Of a stretch of 53,771 nt of DNA, positions 17,900 to 26,456 are shown piece by piece (the stretch's first letter is position 1; each line of letters begins with the position of its first letter). The notes beneath the pieces are model-generated. The model ran no database searches. It had not been told where the DNA came from and saw only the letters and a list, made by a program, of their open reading frames with translations. A program made the translations under genes and the position numbers. Source of the DNA: Deltaproteobacteria bacterium (lineage in GTDB: Bacteria; Desulfobacterota; B13-G15; RBG-16-54-18); contig JAFGNJ010000023.1 in NCBI GenBank assembly GCA_016927065.1, positions 1-53,771 on the forward strand, read 5' to 3'.

Positions 17900-20299
17900 A
17901 TGAATGCAAGAGTAGAGCGATTAAAAGAACGTCTGAAGATGGAAGAATATCCCATCTGTGTTGAGAAGCCCCGGCTGATTATAGAGGCCTACCGGCAGGC
18001 GGAGGGAGAACCGGCGATTGTGCGCAGGGCGAAGGCTACGGCGCACTATCTTGATAACAAGACCATATTCATTGAAGACGATGAACTCATCGTTGGTAAT
18101 GTGGCAAGCAAACCAATGGGGCTTGAGGCTGGTTCCCTGGGTCCGACATGGCCTAAGGAAGACATAGAAGACTTGAGAAAGGCAGGATTAGCACTCTCTG
18201 ATGAGGATGAGGCCGTGTTACGGTCAATGGATGACTACTGGAAGGGGAAGGGGCGGACCCTCGACGAAAGACAGGGGCAATTCTATGATGATGAGCGGTT
18301 ATGGCCGTTTATTAAATCGGGAATCTTGTGCCCGCCCTGGAAGAAAAAAGATGAAGGTCGCGGCCAGGGGGCTGCCGGGGTCGGTTGGGGTTTAGGCCTG
18401 GGCTTGGCCCTCATTGTTGTGGACTATGCGAAGGTGATCAATGAGGGTCTTAATAAAATTATAAAAGATGCAGAGGAAGAGTTAAGGAATCTGAGATATA
18501 CAGACGCCGACAAAATCAAGAAAGGGGATTTTCTCAAGTCGGTCATTATTGCCCTCTCCGCAATTGTTCGCATTGCCGAGAGATTCGGTGATCTGGCGGC
18601 AAACATGGCGTCAAAGGAAAAAGACACAACCAGAAAGAAGGAGTTGGAAAGGATAGCAGAGACCTGCCGTTGGGTGCCGGGCAATCCGGCAAGGACCTTC
18701 TACGAGGCGTTGCAGTCCTTCTGGTTTATTTGGATCATGATCGCGAGCGGTACAACGCCGGGAGGGCGATTTGATCAATTCATGTACCCCTTCTATAAAA
18801 AAGATAAAGAAGAAGGCAGGATTACCGACGATGACGTGCTGGAATTGTTGGAATGTCTTCGTATTAAGGTAATGCAATACAACTTTGTCGGCGGGGGTAA
18901 ACTACAGCGAGACAAATGGGCAGGCATGGCCAGATGGAATAACTGGATGATCGGTGGTGTGACCCCTGAGGGTGAAGATGCCACCAATGAGCTGTCCTAT
19001 CTGATCCTCGAAGCCGCCAAGGACTGTCAGACCCCCCATCATACTATTACGGTGAGGGTCCATGAGGGGACACCAGAAGCCCTTATGTTGAAGGCCCTCG
19101 AAGTGGTGAAGACCGGCACTGGGATGCCGGCGTTCATCGGCGACAAATCGTACATCGAGTACCTAGTGGGGCAGGGTGTGCCGCTTCACGAGGCACGGGA
19201 TTACGCCCTTGCAGGGTGTCTCGATGTCAACATACCCGGCAAATCACGTATCCATGCCTTCGGCATGTTCATTACGACCCGCGTCTTTGAAATTACCATG
19301 AACAACGGTTTTGACCCCAGACTTGGTGTGCAGCTTGGTCCGAAGACCGGAGAGTTTGAAAAATTTAAGACCTTTGATGATTTTATGCAGGCATTCAAGG
19401 AACAGCTGAAATATTTTATGGGTTTGACGGTAGAGGAACACAACATCCTCTTGATGGCCCAGACCCAACTCTTTCCTGACGCCGTCCATTCAGCCCTTAT
19501 GGTTGATGCCATCAAGGTGGGCAGGGATGCCCTTGACCGCACACTACCCTTTGAAAATGGTTCAGCCCTCAACCTTGTGGGCATGATAAACGTGGCCGAT
19601 TCCATGGCGGCGGTAAAAAAGCTCGTCTTTGACGAAAAGAAAGTCACCAAAAAAGAATTGAAGGCCGCCCTTGCGGCAAACTGGGAAGGGAACGGATATG
19701 GTGAAATCAGAAAGCTGTGTCTGGCTGCTCCCAAATACGGAAACGGTGACCCCTTTGTTGATTCCATAGCCAAGGAACTCTACCAGTTTTGGGCGGATAC
19801 GGCAGGTACCTTTACCAGCGCTTGGGGCGGAACAGTAAAACCCACCGGCATTTCCATCACCGCACATGCGCCGGGCGGGGCCTTAACCGGCGCAACCCCT
19901 GACGGTAGATATGCGGGCGAAACGCTTGCTGATGGAACAATATCGGCTGCGCAAGGGAAGGATACCCATGGACCTACGGCAGTCTTGCGAAGTGCCATGA
20001 CAATAAACCAGATACCCTTCCAGGCCACGTTACTGAACATGAAGTTTCATCCCTCTGCCTTGGCGAGCGAGGAAGATCTAAGAAAATTGTCACTTCTCAT
20101 CAGAACCTACTTCAGCCAGGGGGGGAAACACGTGCAGTTTAATGTGGTTCAGAAGAAGATGTTGGTGGACGCCCAGCAGCAGCCAGAGAAACATCGTGAT
20201 CTCATTGTGAGGGTAGCCGGTTACAGTGCCTATTTTGTGGCCCTGGGAAAACCGGTACAAGATGAGATTATTGGACGAACCGAATATGCGGGCATGTAA
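17900..20299 (+). CDS. glycyl radical enzyme, second copy
   Basis: 799-residue paralogue of the 14531 enzyme, similar along its whole length, with the closest match in the C-terminal half. The radical site is RVAGYSAYF (Gly774) and the active-site Cys is in LAGCLDVNIPGKS (Cys440), again with Asp (442) two residues later. The SD gaggag lies 7 bases before the ATG, 53 bases after the activase. It could be a second isoenzyme, a subunit of a heteromer, or act on a related substrate. The regions most unlike the first copy are about residues 75-155. A terminator follows, so the operon is enzyme-activase-enzyme. Confidence 0.92.
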   Translation: MNARVERLKERLKMEEYPICVEKPRLIIEAYRQAEGEPAIVRRAKATAHYLDNKTIFIEDDELIVGNVASKPMGLEAGSLGPTWPKEDIEDLRKAGLALSDEDEAVLRSMDDYWKGKGRTLDERQGQFYDDERLWPFIKSGILCPPWKKKDEGRGQGAAGVGWGLGLGLALIVVDYAKVINEGLNKIIKDAEEELRNLRYTDADKIKKGDFLKSVIIALSAIVRIAERFGDLAANMASKEKDTTRKKELERIAETCRWVPGNPARTFYEALQSFWFIWIMIASGTTPGGRFDQFMYPFYKKDKEEGRITDDDVLELLECLRIKVMQYNFVGGGKLQRDKWAGMARWNNWMIGGVTPEGEDATNELSYLILEAAKDCQTPHHTITVRVHEGTPEALMLKALEVVKTGTGMPAFIGDKSYIEYLVGQGVPLHEARDYALAGCLDVNIPGKSRIHAFGMFITTRVFEITMNNGFDPRLGVQLGPKTGEFEKFKTFDDFMQAFKEQLKYFMGLTVEEHNILLMAQTQLFPDAVHSALMVDAIKVGRDALDRTLPFENGSALNLVGMINVADSMAAVKKLVFDEKKVTKKELKAALAANWEGNGYGEIRKLCLAAPKYGNGDPFVDSIAKELYQFWADTAGTFTSAWGGTVKPTGISITAHAPGGALTGATPDGRYAGETLADGTISAAQGKDTHGPTAVLRSAMTINQIPFQATLLNMKFHPSALASEEDLRKLSLLIRTYFSQGGKHVQFNVVQKKMLVDAQQQPEKHRDLIVRVAGYSAYFVALGKPVQDEIIGRTEYAGM

Positions 20300-20403
20300 T
20301 AAGTAGTTGGAAAGAGATACCTTGTACGTTCCGTCGTTGTTGTTAAGTAAGTGTTAGATAAAAATTGAGGTAGCAAGTATTATTTCCACCTCTTGATTAA
20401 AGA

Positions 20404-20439
20404 CAGAAAAGGGGACGCTAAATGTCGTCCCCTTTTCTG
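20404..20439 (+). terminator. rho-independent terminator after the glycyl radical operon
   Basis: Perfect 14-bp stem cagaaaaggggacg (20404-20417) with 20426-20439, loop of 8, with T-rich DNA after it. It may work from both sides because the stem has an A/T run on each arm. Confidence 0.75.
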
Positions 20440-20655
20440 ACAATTTGTTTAGGATTTCAGGAAATACAACTCACACAATCAAATCCCTTGACGCCTCATT
20501 TTTATTAAAGCGGCACATCACATTGCGAGGAGTAGTGCACATATCCGTGTTTCCGGCGTAGTTTTCTCGACAAGTCACTTTATATCTCTTATGGCCTATT
20601 TTTTTTACACGTAAAGACCCTTTTGCAGGTTAGGTATCGCTTATAAAATAGACTC

Positions 20656-20685
20656 TTGACATATGCGTTCAGTTATGATGATAAT
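20656..20685 (+). promoter_or_regulatory. sigma-70-type promoter of the TRAP operon
   Basis: TTGACA (20656-20661), 18-base spacer, GATAAT (20680-20685), about 110 bases before the dctP start. The preceding 20440-20655 holds no gene. Confidence 0.6.
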
Positions 20686-20715
20686 ACACGGCAACTATAA
20701 TAAAAAAGCAGGAAA

Positions 20716-20790
20716 GGAGGGTTTAGACGAGGGAATAGAAGGTATGCATAATAACCGCAATAAAAAAGTGTGATGAGAGGAGGGTTTAGA
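20716..20790 (+). repeat. duplicated Shine-Dalgarno leader before dctP
   Basis: The 12-mer ggagggtttaga occurs at 20716-20727 and again at 20779-20790, each preceded by aataaaaaag (20699-20708 and 20759-20768). A 9-codon frame (ATG 20744, MHNNRNKKV, stop 20771-20773) lies between. It looks like a small tandem duplication that gives dctP a second ribosome-binding region. Confidence 0.6.
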
Positions 20791-20793
20791 ACG

Positions 20794-21801
20794 ATGAAAA
20801 AGAAGATGTTGAAGGTGTATGTTCCGCTTGTTATTGCCATTGTTTTTTGTATTTCATTAACTATCCCATCCGGGGCATCGGCGAAGGCCGCCAAGGTGCT
20901 CACCTTTAGCAGCTATCTGCCGATTACACACGAAGCTTCAAAGGCCTTGGATGCAGCGGCTAAAGAGATTGCAGCCAAGTCCAATGGAAAAGTTACACTC
21001 AAGATTTTCCCATCTTCCCAGTTGTACAATATCATGCAGACCTTTGATGCCGTGTCGGAAGGCGCCGTTGATATGGGCTTTAACGGCCTTTTCGGTGAAA
21101 ACCGTAAGAATCCTGTTTTTGGCGCGACGGGCCTCCCTTATGTCTTTCCCTCTTTCGACGCGACCATGAAATCCTGCCGGGGAGGGTTGGATGACTTCAT
21201 GGACAAGGAAGCGAACAAACTGAGTGTAAAGGTGGTTGCCGTTGCCTTTACAGATTACGCTCAGTGGTTCACCGTCAAAAAACCTCTTCTGAAACCCGAG
21301 GATTTCAAGGGAGCCCAACTCAGAACTTTCCCTGGTTATGTCATTGATGCGGCCAAGGTCTTGGGTGCGGCTCCGGTAAAATTGCCGACCTCAGAAATCT
21401 ACACCTCACTGCAGCGGGGTATCGTGGACGGGCATATTGGAACCGTGGAAAGCGCACTTGCAGGGAAATTCTATGAGGTGGAAAAATACGCCGTCATCGG
21501 CCCCTTCTCAATTGCCCCGATCCATGTGATCGCTAACTTGAAGTCTTGGAATGGGCTCACAAATACAGAACAGAGATTGATCACGAAGACCTTTGATGAC
21601 ATGGCGGATAAACTGGTGGCTATTTTTAAAGAGAAAACCTTGGTCTCCGGGCCTGCAGAATTAAAGAAAAACGGTGTGACGGTTCATATCCAGACCCCTG
21701 CGGAGATAGATGCCTTCAAGAAGGCGTTGCAGCCGGTATATGACATGTACCTGAAAGATGCCGGGGCAATGGGGAAGAAGGCCCTCGAGTTGACCCGTTA
21801 G
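20794..21801 (+). CDS. dctP: TRAP transporter substrate-binding protein, DctP family
   Basis: 335-residue periplasmic binding protein with a clear Sec signal (MKKKMLK, hydrophobic core, cleavage near ASA|KAA). TRAP landmarks: SNGKVTLKIFPSSQL, GAVDMGF, and the GAQLRTFPG segment whose Arg binds the carboxylate of the ligand. The ATG at 20794 follows the second ggaggg; upstream in-frame ATG and GTG overlap the SD and are unlikely. TRAP systems of this type import organic acids or sulfonates with sodium. Its place just after the glycyl radical operon suggests it feeds those enzymes. A long stem-loop follows. Confidence 0.93.
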   Translation: MKKKMLKVYVPLVIAIVFCISLTIPSGASAKAAKVLTFSSYLPITHEASKALDAAAKEIAAKSNGKVTLKIFPSSQLYNIMQTFDAVSEGAVDMGFNGLFGENRKNPVFGATGLPYVFPSFDATMKSCRGGLDDFMDKEANKLSVKVVAVAFTDYAQWFTVKKPLLKPEDFKGAQLRTFPGYVIDAAKVLGAAPVKLPTSEIYTSLQRGIVDGHIGTVESALAGKFYEVEKYAVIGPFSIAPIHVIANLKSWNGLTNTEQRLITKTFDDMADKLVAIFKEKTLVSGPAELKKNGVTVHIQTPAEIDAFKKALQPVYDMYLKDAGAMGKKALELTR

Positions 21802-21825
21802 TATTTATTAAAAGGATAGATAGTG

Positions 21826-21870
21826 TGGGAGTAGGAGAGGATTAATTATTAATTAATCCTCTCCCTCCCA
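21826..21870 (+). terminator. stem-loop between dctP and dctQ
   Basis: ggagaggattaatt (21834-21847) pairs with 21851-21864, extended by tgggag/ctccca (21826-21831, 21865-21870) across a 2-base bulge. There is no T run after it, so it is more likely a partial terminator or an mRNA-stabilising stem that raises dctP over dctQM. Confidence 0.55.
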
Positions 21871-21912
21871 TCTCAGTACAAAGTAGTGCTAAGGGTTTGA
21901 GGAGAGAAGCTG

Positions 21913-22434
21913 GTGGGGAAGAAAAAAGTAAGCATGGCGAGTAAGATTTTCTACGCAATTCCCAAAGTGATGGTGTGGCTCGGGGCATTGAGCGTCCTCG
22001 TTATGGCGGTACTTATTTGCTATAACGTGGCGATGAGATACTTTTTCGGCGCGCCCAAGGGTTGGACCATTGAGGTCAGCCAATTCCTGATGTTGGCGGT
22101 CTTTTTCTTGCCTTTGGCCTATGTCCAACTGGAGCGGAAGCACATCAAGGTGGAACTCTTTGTATCTCACCTGCCCCAGAAGGTGAGGAACATCCTCAGG
22201 GAAGTCGTTATCCCGCTGCTCGCCCTTGCGGTAAACAGTGCGCTCCTCTGGCAGGTCGGTCGCCTTGCCTGGAAGCTTTTAAAAAGAGGAACGGCATCCG
22301 ACGACGTCGGAATCCCCCTTTTCCCCATATCAATGATCCTGGTCGTGTCGTTTGCCGTCGCGATTGCGGTCTTCCTTATGCAATTTAGAAAGGGATCAGG
22401 CGAACAAAAGGAAAAAAGTGAATCCCCGATATAA
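21913..22434 (+). CDS. dctQ: TRAP transporter small permease, DctQ family
   Basis: 173 residues with four membrane helices and the DctQ signature region YNVAMRYFFGAPKGWTIEVSQ, then LERKHIKVELF. The GTG at 21913 follows GGAGAG; an ATG at 21934 is possible. It forms the membrane complex with the DctM protein encoded 41 bases downstream. Confidence 0.9.
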   Translation: MGKKKVSMASKIFYAIPKVMVWLGALSVLVMAVLICYNVAMRYFFGAPKGWTIEVSQFLMLAVFFLPLAYVQLERKHIKVELFVSHLPQKVRNILREVVIPLLALAVNSALLWQVGRLAWKLLKRGTASDDVGIPLFPISMILVVSFAVAIAVFLMQFRKGSGEQKEKSESPI

Positions 22435-22475
22435 TAAATCATTAGGCAGGTGTTGATAAGAGGAGAAAATTAGCT

Positions 22476-23771
22476 GTGCTCTTAACGATTATTATTATTA
22501 TTTGCGCACTACTCTTTTTCTTGTTCCTGGGATTACCTGTGGGCTTTACGCTTCTGCTCCTTTCTATAGCAGGTCTCTATCTTGTGACGGGAGGCCCGGA
22601 AGCGCTTTTTGCGGTTGCCTCTATTGCCTTTACGCGGGTAAACGGTGTTGGGTTTATGACCATCCCGCTCTTTGTCCTGATGGCTTCCATCATCAACCGA
22701 ACTGGTATGAGCCGCGATCTTTTCGATATTGCCAGCAAGTGGCTGGGCAGGTTGCCCGGGGGACTGGCCCAGGCGACGGTTGCCGGATGCGCCGCCTTTG
22801 GGGCTACCACAGGGTCGAGCGTTGCCTGCGCCCTCACTATAGGCAAGGTGGCCTTGCCGGAGATGGAACGCTTCGGATACGGAAACCGCATGGCGGCGGG
22901 GGCCATTGCCGGAGGGGGGGCTCTTGGGATGCTCATACCCCCCAGCCTCTCGCTCATTACCTATTCTGTAATCACGGATACCTCCCTGGGCAGCCTCTTT
23001 ATTGCCGCCTTTATCCCTGCGTTGATCATAGCTATCATGCTGATGATCTACATCTCTCTTGTCTGCACCCTCTTTCCAGCCCAAGGGCCAAAGGCGCCGC
23101 CTGTGACATGGAGATCAAAAATATTTGCCCTTGGGAAGACCTGGCCCTTGATCGTCCTTGTACTCGGAGTCTTAGGGAGTATCTATTTTGGGATTTGCAC
23201 GGCGACTGAATCAGCCGCGGTGGGCGTTCTGGTGGCTGTTGTGCTCGGGATATTCCCCTATCGGACACTTAATTTTGGAAGCCTCTTTGAGGCAGCCGTG
23301 GATGCTGCCCTTACCACTGCGACGATCTCTTTTATAGTATACGGAGGTTTTTGCTTTGGGCACTTCTTTACCGTGACCGGCATCGCCCAGTATGTGGCAG
23401 AGGGCGTGGTGGCTATGAACGTCTCTCCCGGGGTTATCTTGCTGATGATGAACCTGGTTATGTTGGTGCTCGGATGTTTTCTCGATGTTGGCTCGATCCT
23501 CCTCCTCACCATGCCAACGTTTTTTCCGCTTGCCCTGTCCCTTGGTTTTGACCCCGTCTGGTTTGGAGTGATTGCGGCCCTTAATCTAGAGATCGCCGTC
23601 ATGACGCCCCCCTTTGGGCTGAACCTTTATGTGTTGAAAAATATCAGCAAAATTCCGCTGAAGGATATCATTTTTGGTGCTATGCCCTTTGCTAGCTTAT
23701 ACGCCATGGGGCTAGCCCTGGTTGCGGTATTCCCTGCTCTCGCCATGTGGCTAGTTGGGACGATGAAATAA
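22476..23771 (+). CDS. dctM: TRAP transporter large permease, DctM family
   Basis: 431 residues, about 12 helices. Family landmarks: GLPVGFTLLLLS, IPLFVLMA, GATTGSSVACA, GGALGMLIPPSLSLITYSVITDTSLG, and ATESAAVGVLVA in the second half. It is the sodium-coupled translocation subunit that works with DctP and DctQ. The start is GTG at 22476 after AAGAGGAG. The 218-base gap that follows has no recognisable hairpin. Confidence 0.94.
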   Translation: MLLTIIIIICALLFFLFLGLPVGFTLLLLSIAGLYLVTGGPEALFAVASIAFTRVNGVGFMTIPLFVLMASIINRTGMSRDLFDIASKWLGRLPGGLAQATVAGCAAFGATTGSSVACALTIGKVALPEMERFGYGNRMAAGAIAGGGALGMLIPPSLSLITYSVITDTSLGSLFIAAFIPALIIAIMLMIYISLVCTLFPAQGPKAPPVTWRSKIFALGKTWPLIVLVLGVLGSIYFGICTATESAAVGVLVAVVLGIFPYRTLNFGSLFEAAVDAALTTATISFIVYGGFCFGHFFTVTGIAQYVAEGVVAMNVSPGVILLMMNLVMLVLGCFLDVGSILLLTMPTFFPLALSLGFDPVWFGVIAALNLEIAVMTPPFGLNLYVLKNISKIPLKDIIFGAMPFASLYAMGLALVAVFPALAMWLVGTMK

Positions 23772-23989
23772 AAGAAGGAAAATCAGCAGATACTGTTGTA
23801 ATATCCAGCCTTGTTATCGGCAGCAGCTACTAAGTAAACCAATCTATGCCAAGATTTTAAATCGTTTTCAAATCTTTATCATCATATTGCCCTTCTCTTT
23901 AATCTGTGGTATCCACATAAGTAGCACTACCATCACGTAAAATATTGTATAATTAAAAAGTCAAACCAACCGAGGGGGAGGAACAGGGG

Positions 23990-24676
23990 ATGTCTTCTCA
24001 CAATGGGAAAGATCGGGCAGCTGAATTGACAGCAAAAGGGCACGATCAGCTTAAAGCGGGTGATTATGAGGGGGCGCTTCAGCTATTTTCGGAAGCCGCT
24101 GAGGTGTATGCACACAGTTCAAATCACCACGGACAGGTCTCCCAGCTTCAGATCATTGCCGAAATATATCGCCTAACCAACAGGATTGATCAGGCTATTG
24201 CAACATACACAAATCTGCTCGAACTAGTTGAAACCATGGGGGATGAAGAGGCACAGGTTCGGTGTCTGAGTAACATAGGCTTTCTTCAGGTAATGAACAA
24301 ACGGTACGATCAGGCCCTCGACTTTTTTCAAAAGGCGCTTGGGATAGCAGAACGGCTGGGTAACAAGCAGTATATGGCTCAGCAGTGGGGGAACATCGGT
24401 TCCGTGTACCGTGACATGGAGGAAAGCGGAAAGGCCCTAGAGAACTACAACAAGGCCCTCCCTCTCTATGAGGAATTGAGCCATAAGGAAGGGATCGCTG
24501 ACCAGTGTACCAATATCGCCTATATCCATGTCATGGAGAAGAGATTTCAAGAGGCGTTACACTGGTACCGCAAGGCCCTTCCTCTTTACAAAGAGATTGA
24601 GAGCAGGGAAAAGGCCCAATTCACCGAACAGAATATCGAGAACCTTGAAGCGAGTTTGGAGAAGAGCGGGGGATGA
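23990..24676 (+). CDS. tetratricopeptide-repeat protein
   Basis: 228 residues made of about five TPR units, e.g. GDYEGALQLFSEAAEVY, KRYDQALDFFQKALGIAERLG, GKALENYNKALPLYEEL and KRFQEALHWYRKALPLY. There is no signal peptide, so it is a cytoplasmic protein-interaction scaffold. SD gagggggagg precedes the ATG. It overlaps the next gene by four bases (ATGA), and with the DUF4037 and DUF4125 genes forms a tight three-gene set. Confidence 0.88.
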   Translation: MSSHNGKDRAAELTAKGHDQLKAGDYEGALQLFSEAAEVYAHSSNHHGQVSQLQIIAEIYRLTNRIDQAIATYTNLLELVETMGDEEAQVRCLSNIGFLQVMNKRYDQALDFFQKALGIAERLGNKQYMAQQWGNIGSVYRDMEESGKALENYNKALPLYEELSHKEGIADQCTNIAYIHVMEKRFQEALHWYRKALPLYKEIESREKAQFTEQNIENLEASLEKSGG

Positions 24677-25599
24677 AGGGCCTTGATCTCGCAGAGGCGT
24701 ACTATCAAACACACGGCGCCCCAATGATCAAGCGAAGCGCTAGGGCCTACACAGACCGTATAGCCGTCGGATTAGTCGGGCCTGGATCAGAATGTTTTGG
24801 GTTCGACGACGAAATATCGAGGGATCATGATTGGGGGCCAGGGTTTTGTATGTGGCTGACAGCAGAGGATTACGGGAATATCCGAACGATCCTTCAGGAA
24901 GCATACGAAAAGCTCCCGAAGGCCTTCATGGGGTTTGGCCCACGCAGCGTGAGTCCTGGTGAAGAGGGAAGAGTAGGGGTCTGCGAGATAAAGACCTTTT
25001 ATAGGACGTATACTGGTTTTGACCATGCACCCGCAGATCTCGGAGAGTGGCTCTCCATTCCGGAACAGTCCTTGGCATTGTGCACTAACGGGAAGATATT
25101 TGCAGACACACTCGGCGTATTTTCCCAGTGGCGCGAGGCCCTCATCGGTTTTTATCCTGAGGATGTGCGGTTAAAAAAAATTTCTTCCCGTTGTATGACC
25201 ATCGCACAGGCAGGACAGTATAATTTCGACCGTTCCCTCAAAAGAAATGAACGATTCGCGGCACATTATGCTGAAGCGCAGTTTTGTGCGGATGTCATAT
25301 CGCTCGTTTTTCTCCTCAACAGAAGATACACGCCCTTTTATAAATGGATGCATCGTGCGGTGAAAGAACTCCCTATACTAGGAGAAACAATTCATACCAT
25401 GATTGCAGATCTTATCGCAAGGACCGATTATGATAAAAAGCGATTAATAATCGAAGAGATTTGCTCAATCCTCATAAAGGAACTGATAAACGAGGGGCTT
25501 TCCGATCTTACGAGCGATTTTTTGCTCGACCACGCACACTGTATACATGGGAAAATACAGGACAGTAGACTGCGGGAGCGATTCTCGGTAATAAATTAA
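24673..25599 (+). CDS. DUF4037 domain protein (nucleotidyltransferase-like)
   Basis: 308 residues. The segment GPGSECFGFDDEISRDHDWGPGF fits the DUF4037 family, which resembles nucleotidyltransferases (a G-S motif followed by spaced acidic residues). The C-terminal half is helical. The function is not known; transfer of a nucleotide to an unknown acceptor is a reasonable guess only. The start codon overlaps the TPR stop. DUF4037, DUF4125 and TPR proteins belong together in this operon. Confidence 0.8.
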   Translation: MKGLDLAEAYYQTHGAPMIKRSARAYTDRIAVGLVGPGSECFGFDDEISRDHDWGPGFCMWLTAEDYGNIRTILQEAYEKLPKAFMGFGPRSVSPGEEGRVGVCEIKTFYRTYTGFDHAPADLGEWLSIPEQSLALCTNGKIFADTLGVFSQWREALIGFYPEDVRLKKISSRCMTIAQAGQYNFDRSLKRNERFAAHYAEAQFCADVISLVFLLNRRYTPFYKWMHRAVKELPILGETIHTMIADLIARTDYDKKRLIIEEICSILIKELINEGLSDLTSDFLLDHAHCIHGKIQDSRLRERFSVIN

Positions 25600-25666
25600 T
25601 GGAGGCTTATATTATTTTCGATATTAGCTGATAATTTTTTATGAAGTAAGACTAGGGGATGAAATC

Positions 25667-26239
25667 ATGAAGGATAAAAAAGAAATTATAGAGCACATCG
25701 TTGAGATCGAATTGCAGATGTTCTTATCGGTGCCGACAGAGCACAAGGCAAGCTGTCAAGACTACCCTGAGAGTTTTCTCCTGCATCGCCGGGCCCAGTT
25801 CAGCGCCTGGTCAGATGATACCTTGGAAAGTTACCTCGCGGACCTGAACCGGGCCACGGATGCTGGGCAAAACCTGATGACGCAAAAGTATGCCCGCATG
25901 GAGGATCTTATCCCCCGCAAGGACACAAATTCCCTCATTGATGAAATAGTTTCTATACAGTATCGCTGGCAGCAGGAGATGATTAAAAAATATCCTCACC
26001 TCATGGCAGCAGGTCGCCCCTTGTCCAGCGAGGATGATTCACTCTACAGGACATCCTTTGAAACCTACCTGAGGGGGGAGCTGGAGACCTACTCCGACAA
26101 GACGCTCTCCCTCCTCTACCGTGACATGACTGGCAAGGTGGCCGACGGTATCAATATGTCGGAGGAGATATATGAGTTTTTGGCGCACGAGATGGGATAT
26201 ACGTCTCTTGAAGCGGCAGATCAGGCTCAAAAACGGTGA
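25667..26239 (+). CDS. DUF4125 family protein
   Basis: 190 residues recognised by CQDYPESFLLHRRAQFSAWSDDTLESY and by the later SFETYLRGELETYSDKTLSLLY, both typical of DUF4125. Mostly helical and acidic, cytoplasmic, function unknown. It lies 67 bases after the DUF4037 gene with a weak SD (tagggg). Confidence 0.78.
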   Translation: MKDKKEIIEHIVEIELQMFLSVPTEHKASCQDYPESFLLHRRAQFSAWSDDTLESYLADLNRATDAGQNLMTQKYARMEDLIPRKDTNSLIDEIVSIQYRWQQEMIKKYPHLMAAGRPLSSEDDSLYRTSFETYLRGELETYSDKTLSLLYRDMTGKVADGINMSEEIYEFLAHEMGYTSLEAADQAQKR

Positions 26240-26385
26240 GGATAAAACGAATCGCCGTTAGCTGATATTCCCTACTATTTCATAGGGTTACGCACGAAAT
26301 ACTGTAAAAAATCCACGTGTTCTAGCGGAATGCGAGCGTGTTTCGAGACCTGGGTTTCATACATGACAAAACGAAAATTATTTAC

Positions 26386-26415
26386 TTGACATTGTCAATT
26401 GGTCAGACATATGAT
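26386..26415 (+). promoter_or_regulatory. promoter with GntR/FCD-type operator
   Basis: TTGACA (26386-26391), 18-base spacer, TATGAT (26410-26415). The spacer holds TGGTCAGACA (26400-26409), which resembles the TGGTnnnACCA sites of FadR-subfamily repressors. A perfect palindrome TTGACATTGTCAA (26386-26398) covers the -35. Binding there would block transcription, so autorepression by the next gene is likely. Confidence 0.6.
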
Positions 26416-26456
26416 ATAAGCCCAATTTTCAATTTCGTCAGCGAGAAGGGAATTTG

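Noticed and set aside
20511..20527. Second sigma-54 promoter (cGGCAC...TTGC) upstream of dctP
   Set aside because: GG and GC are 13 bases apart instead of 12, and the first base is not T; a good sigma-70 promoter lies closer to the gene.
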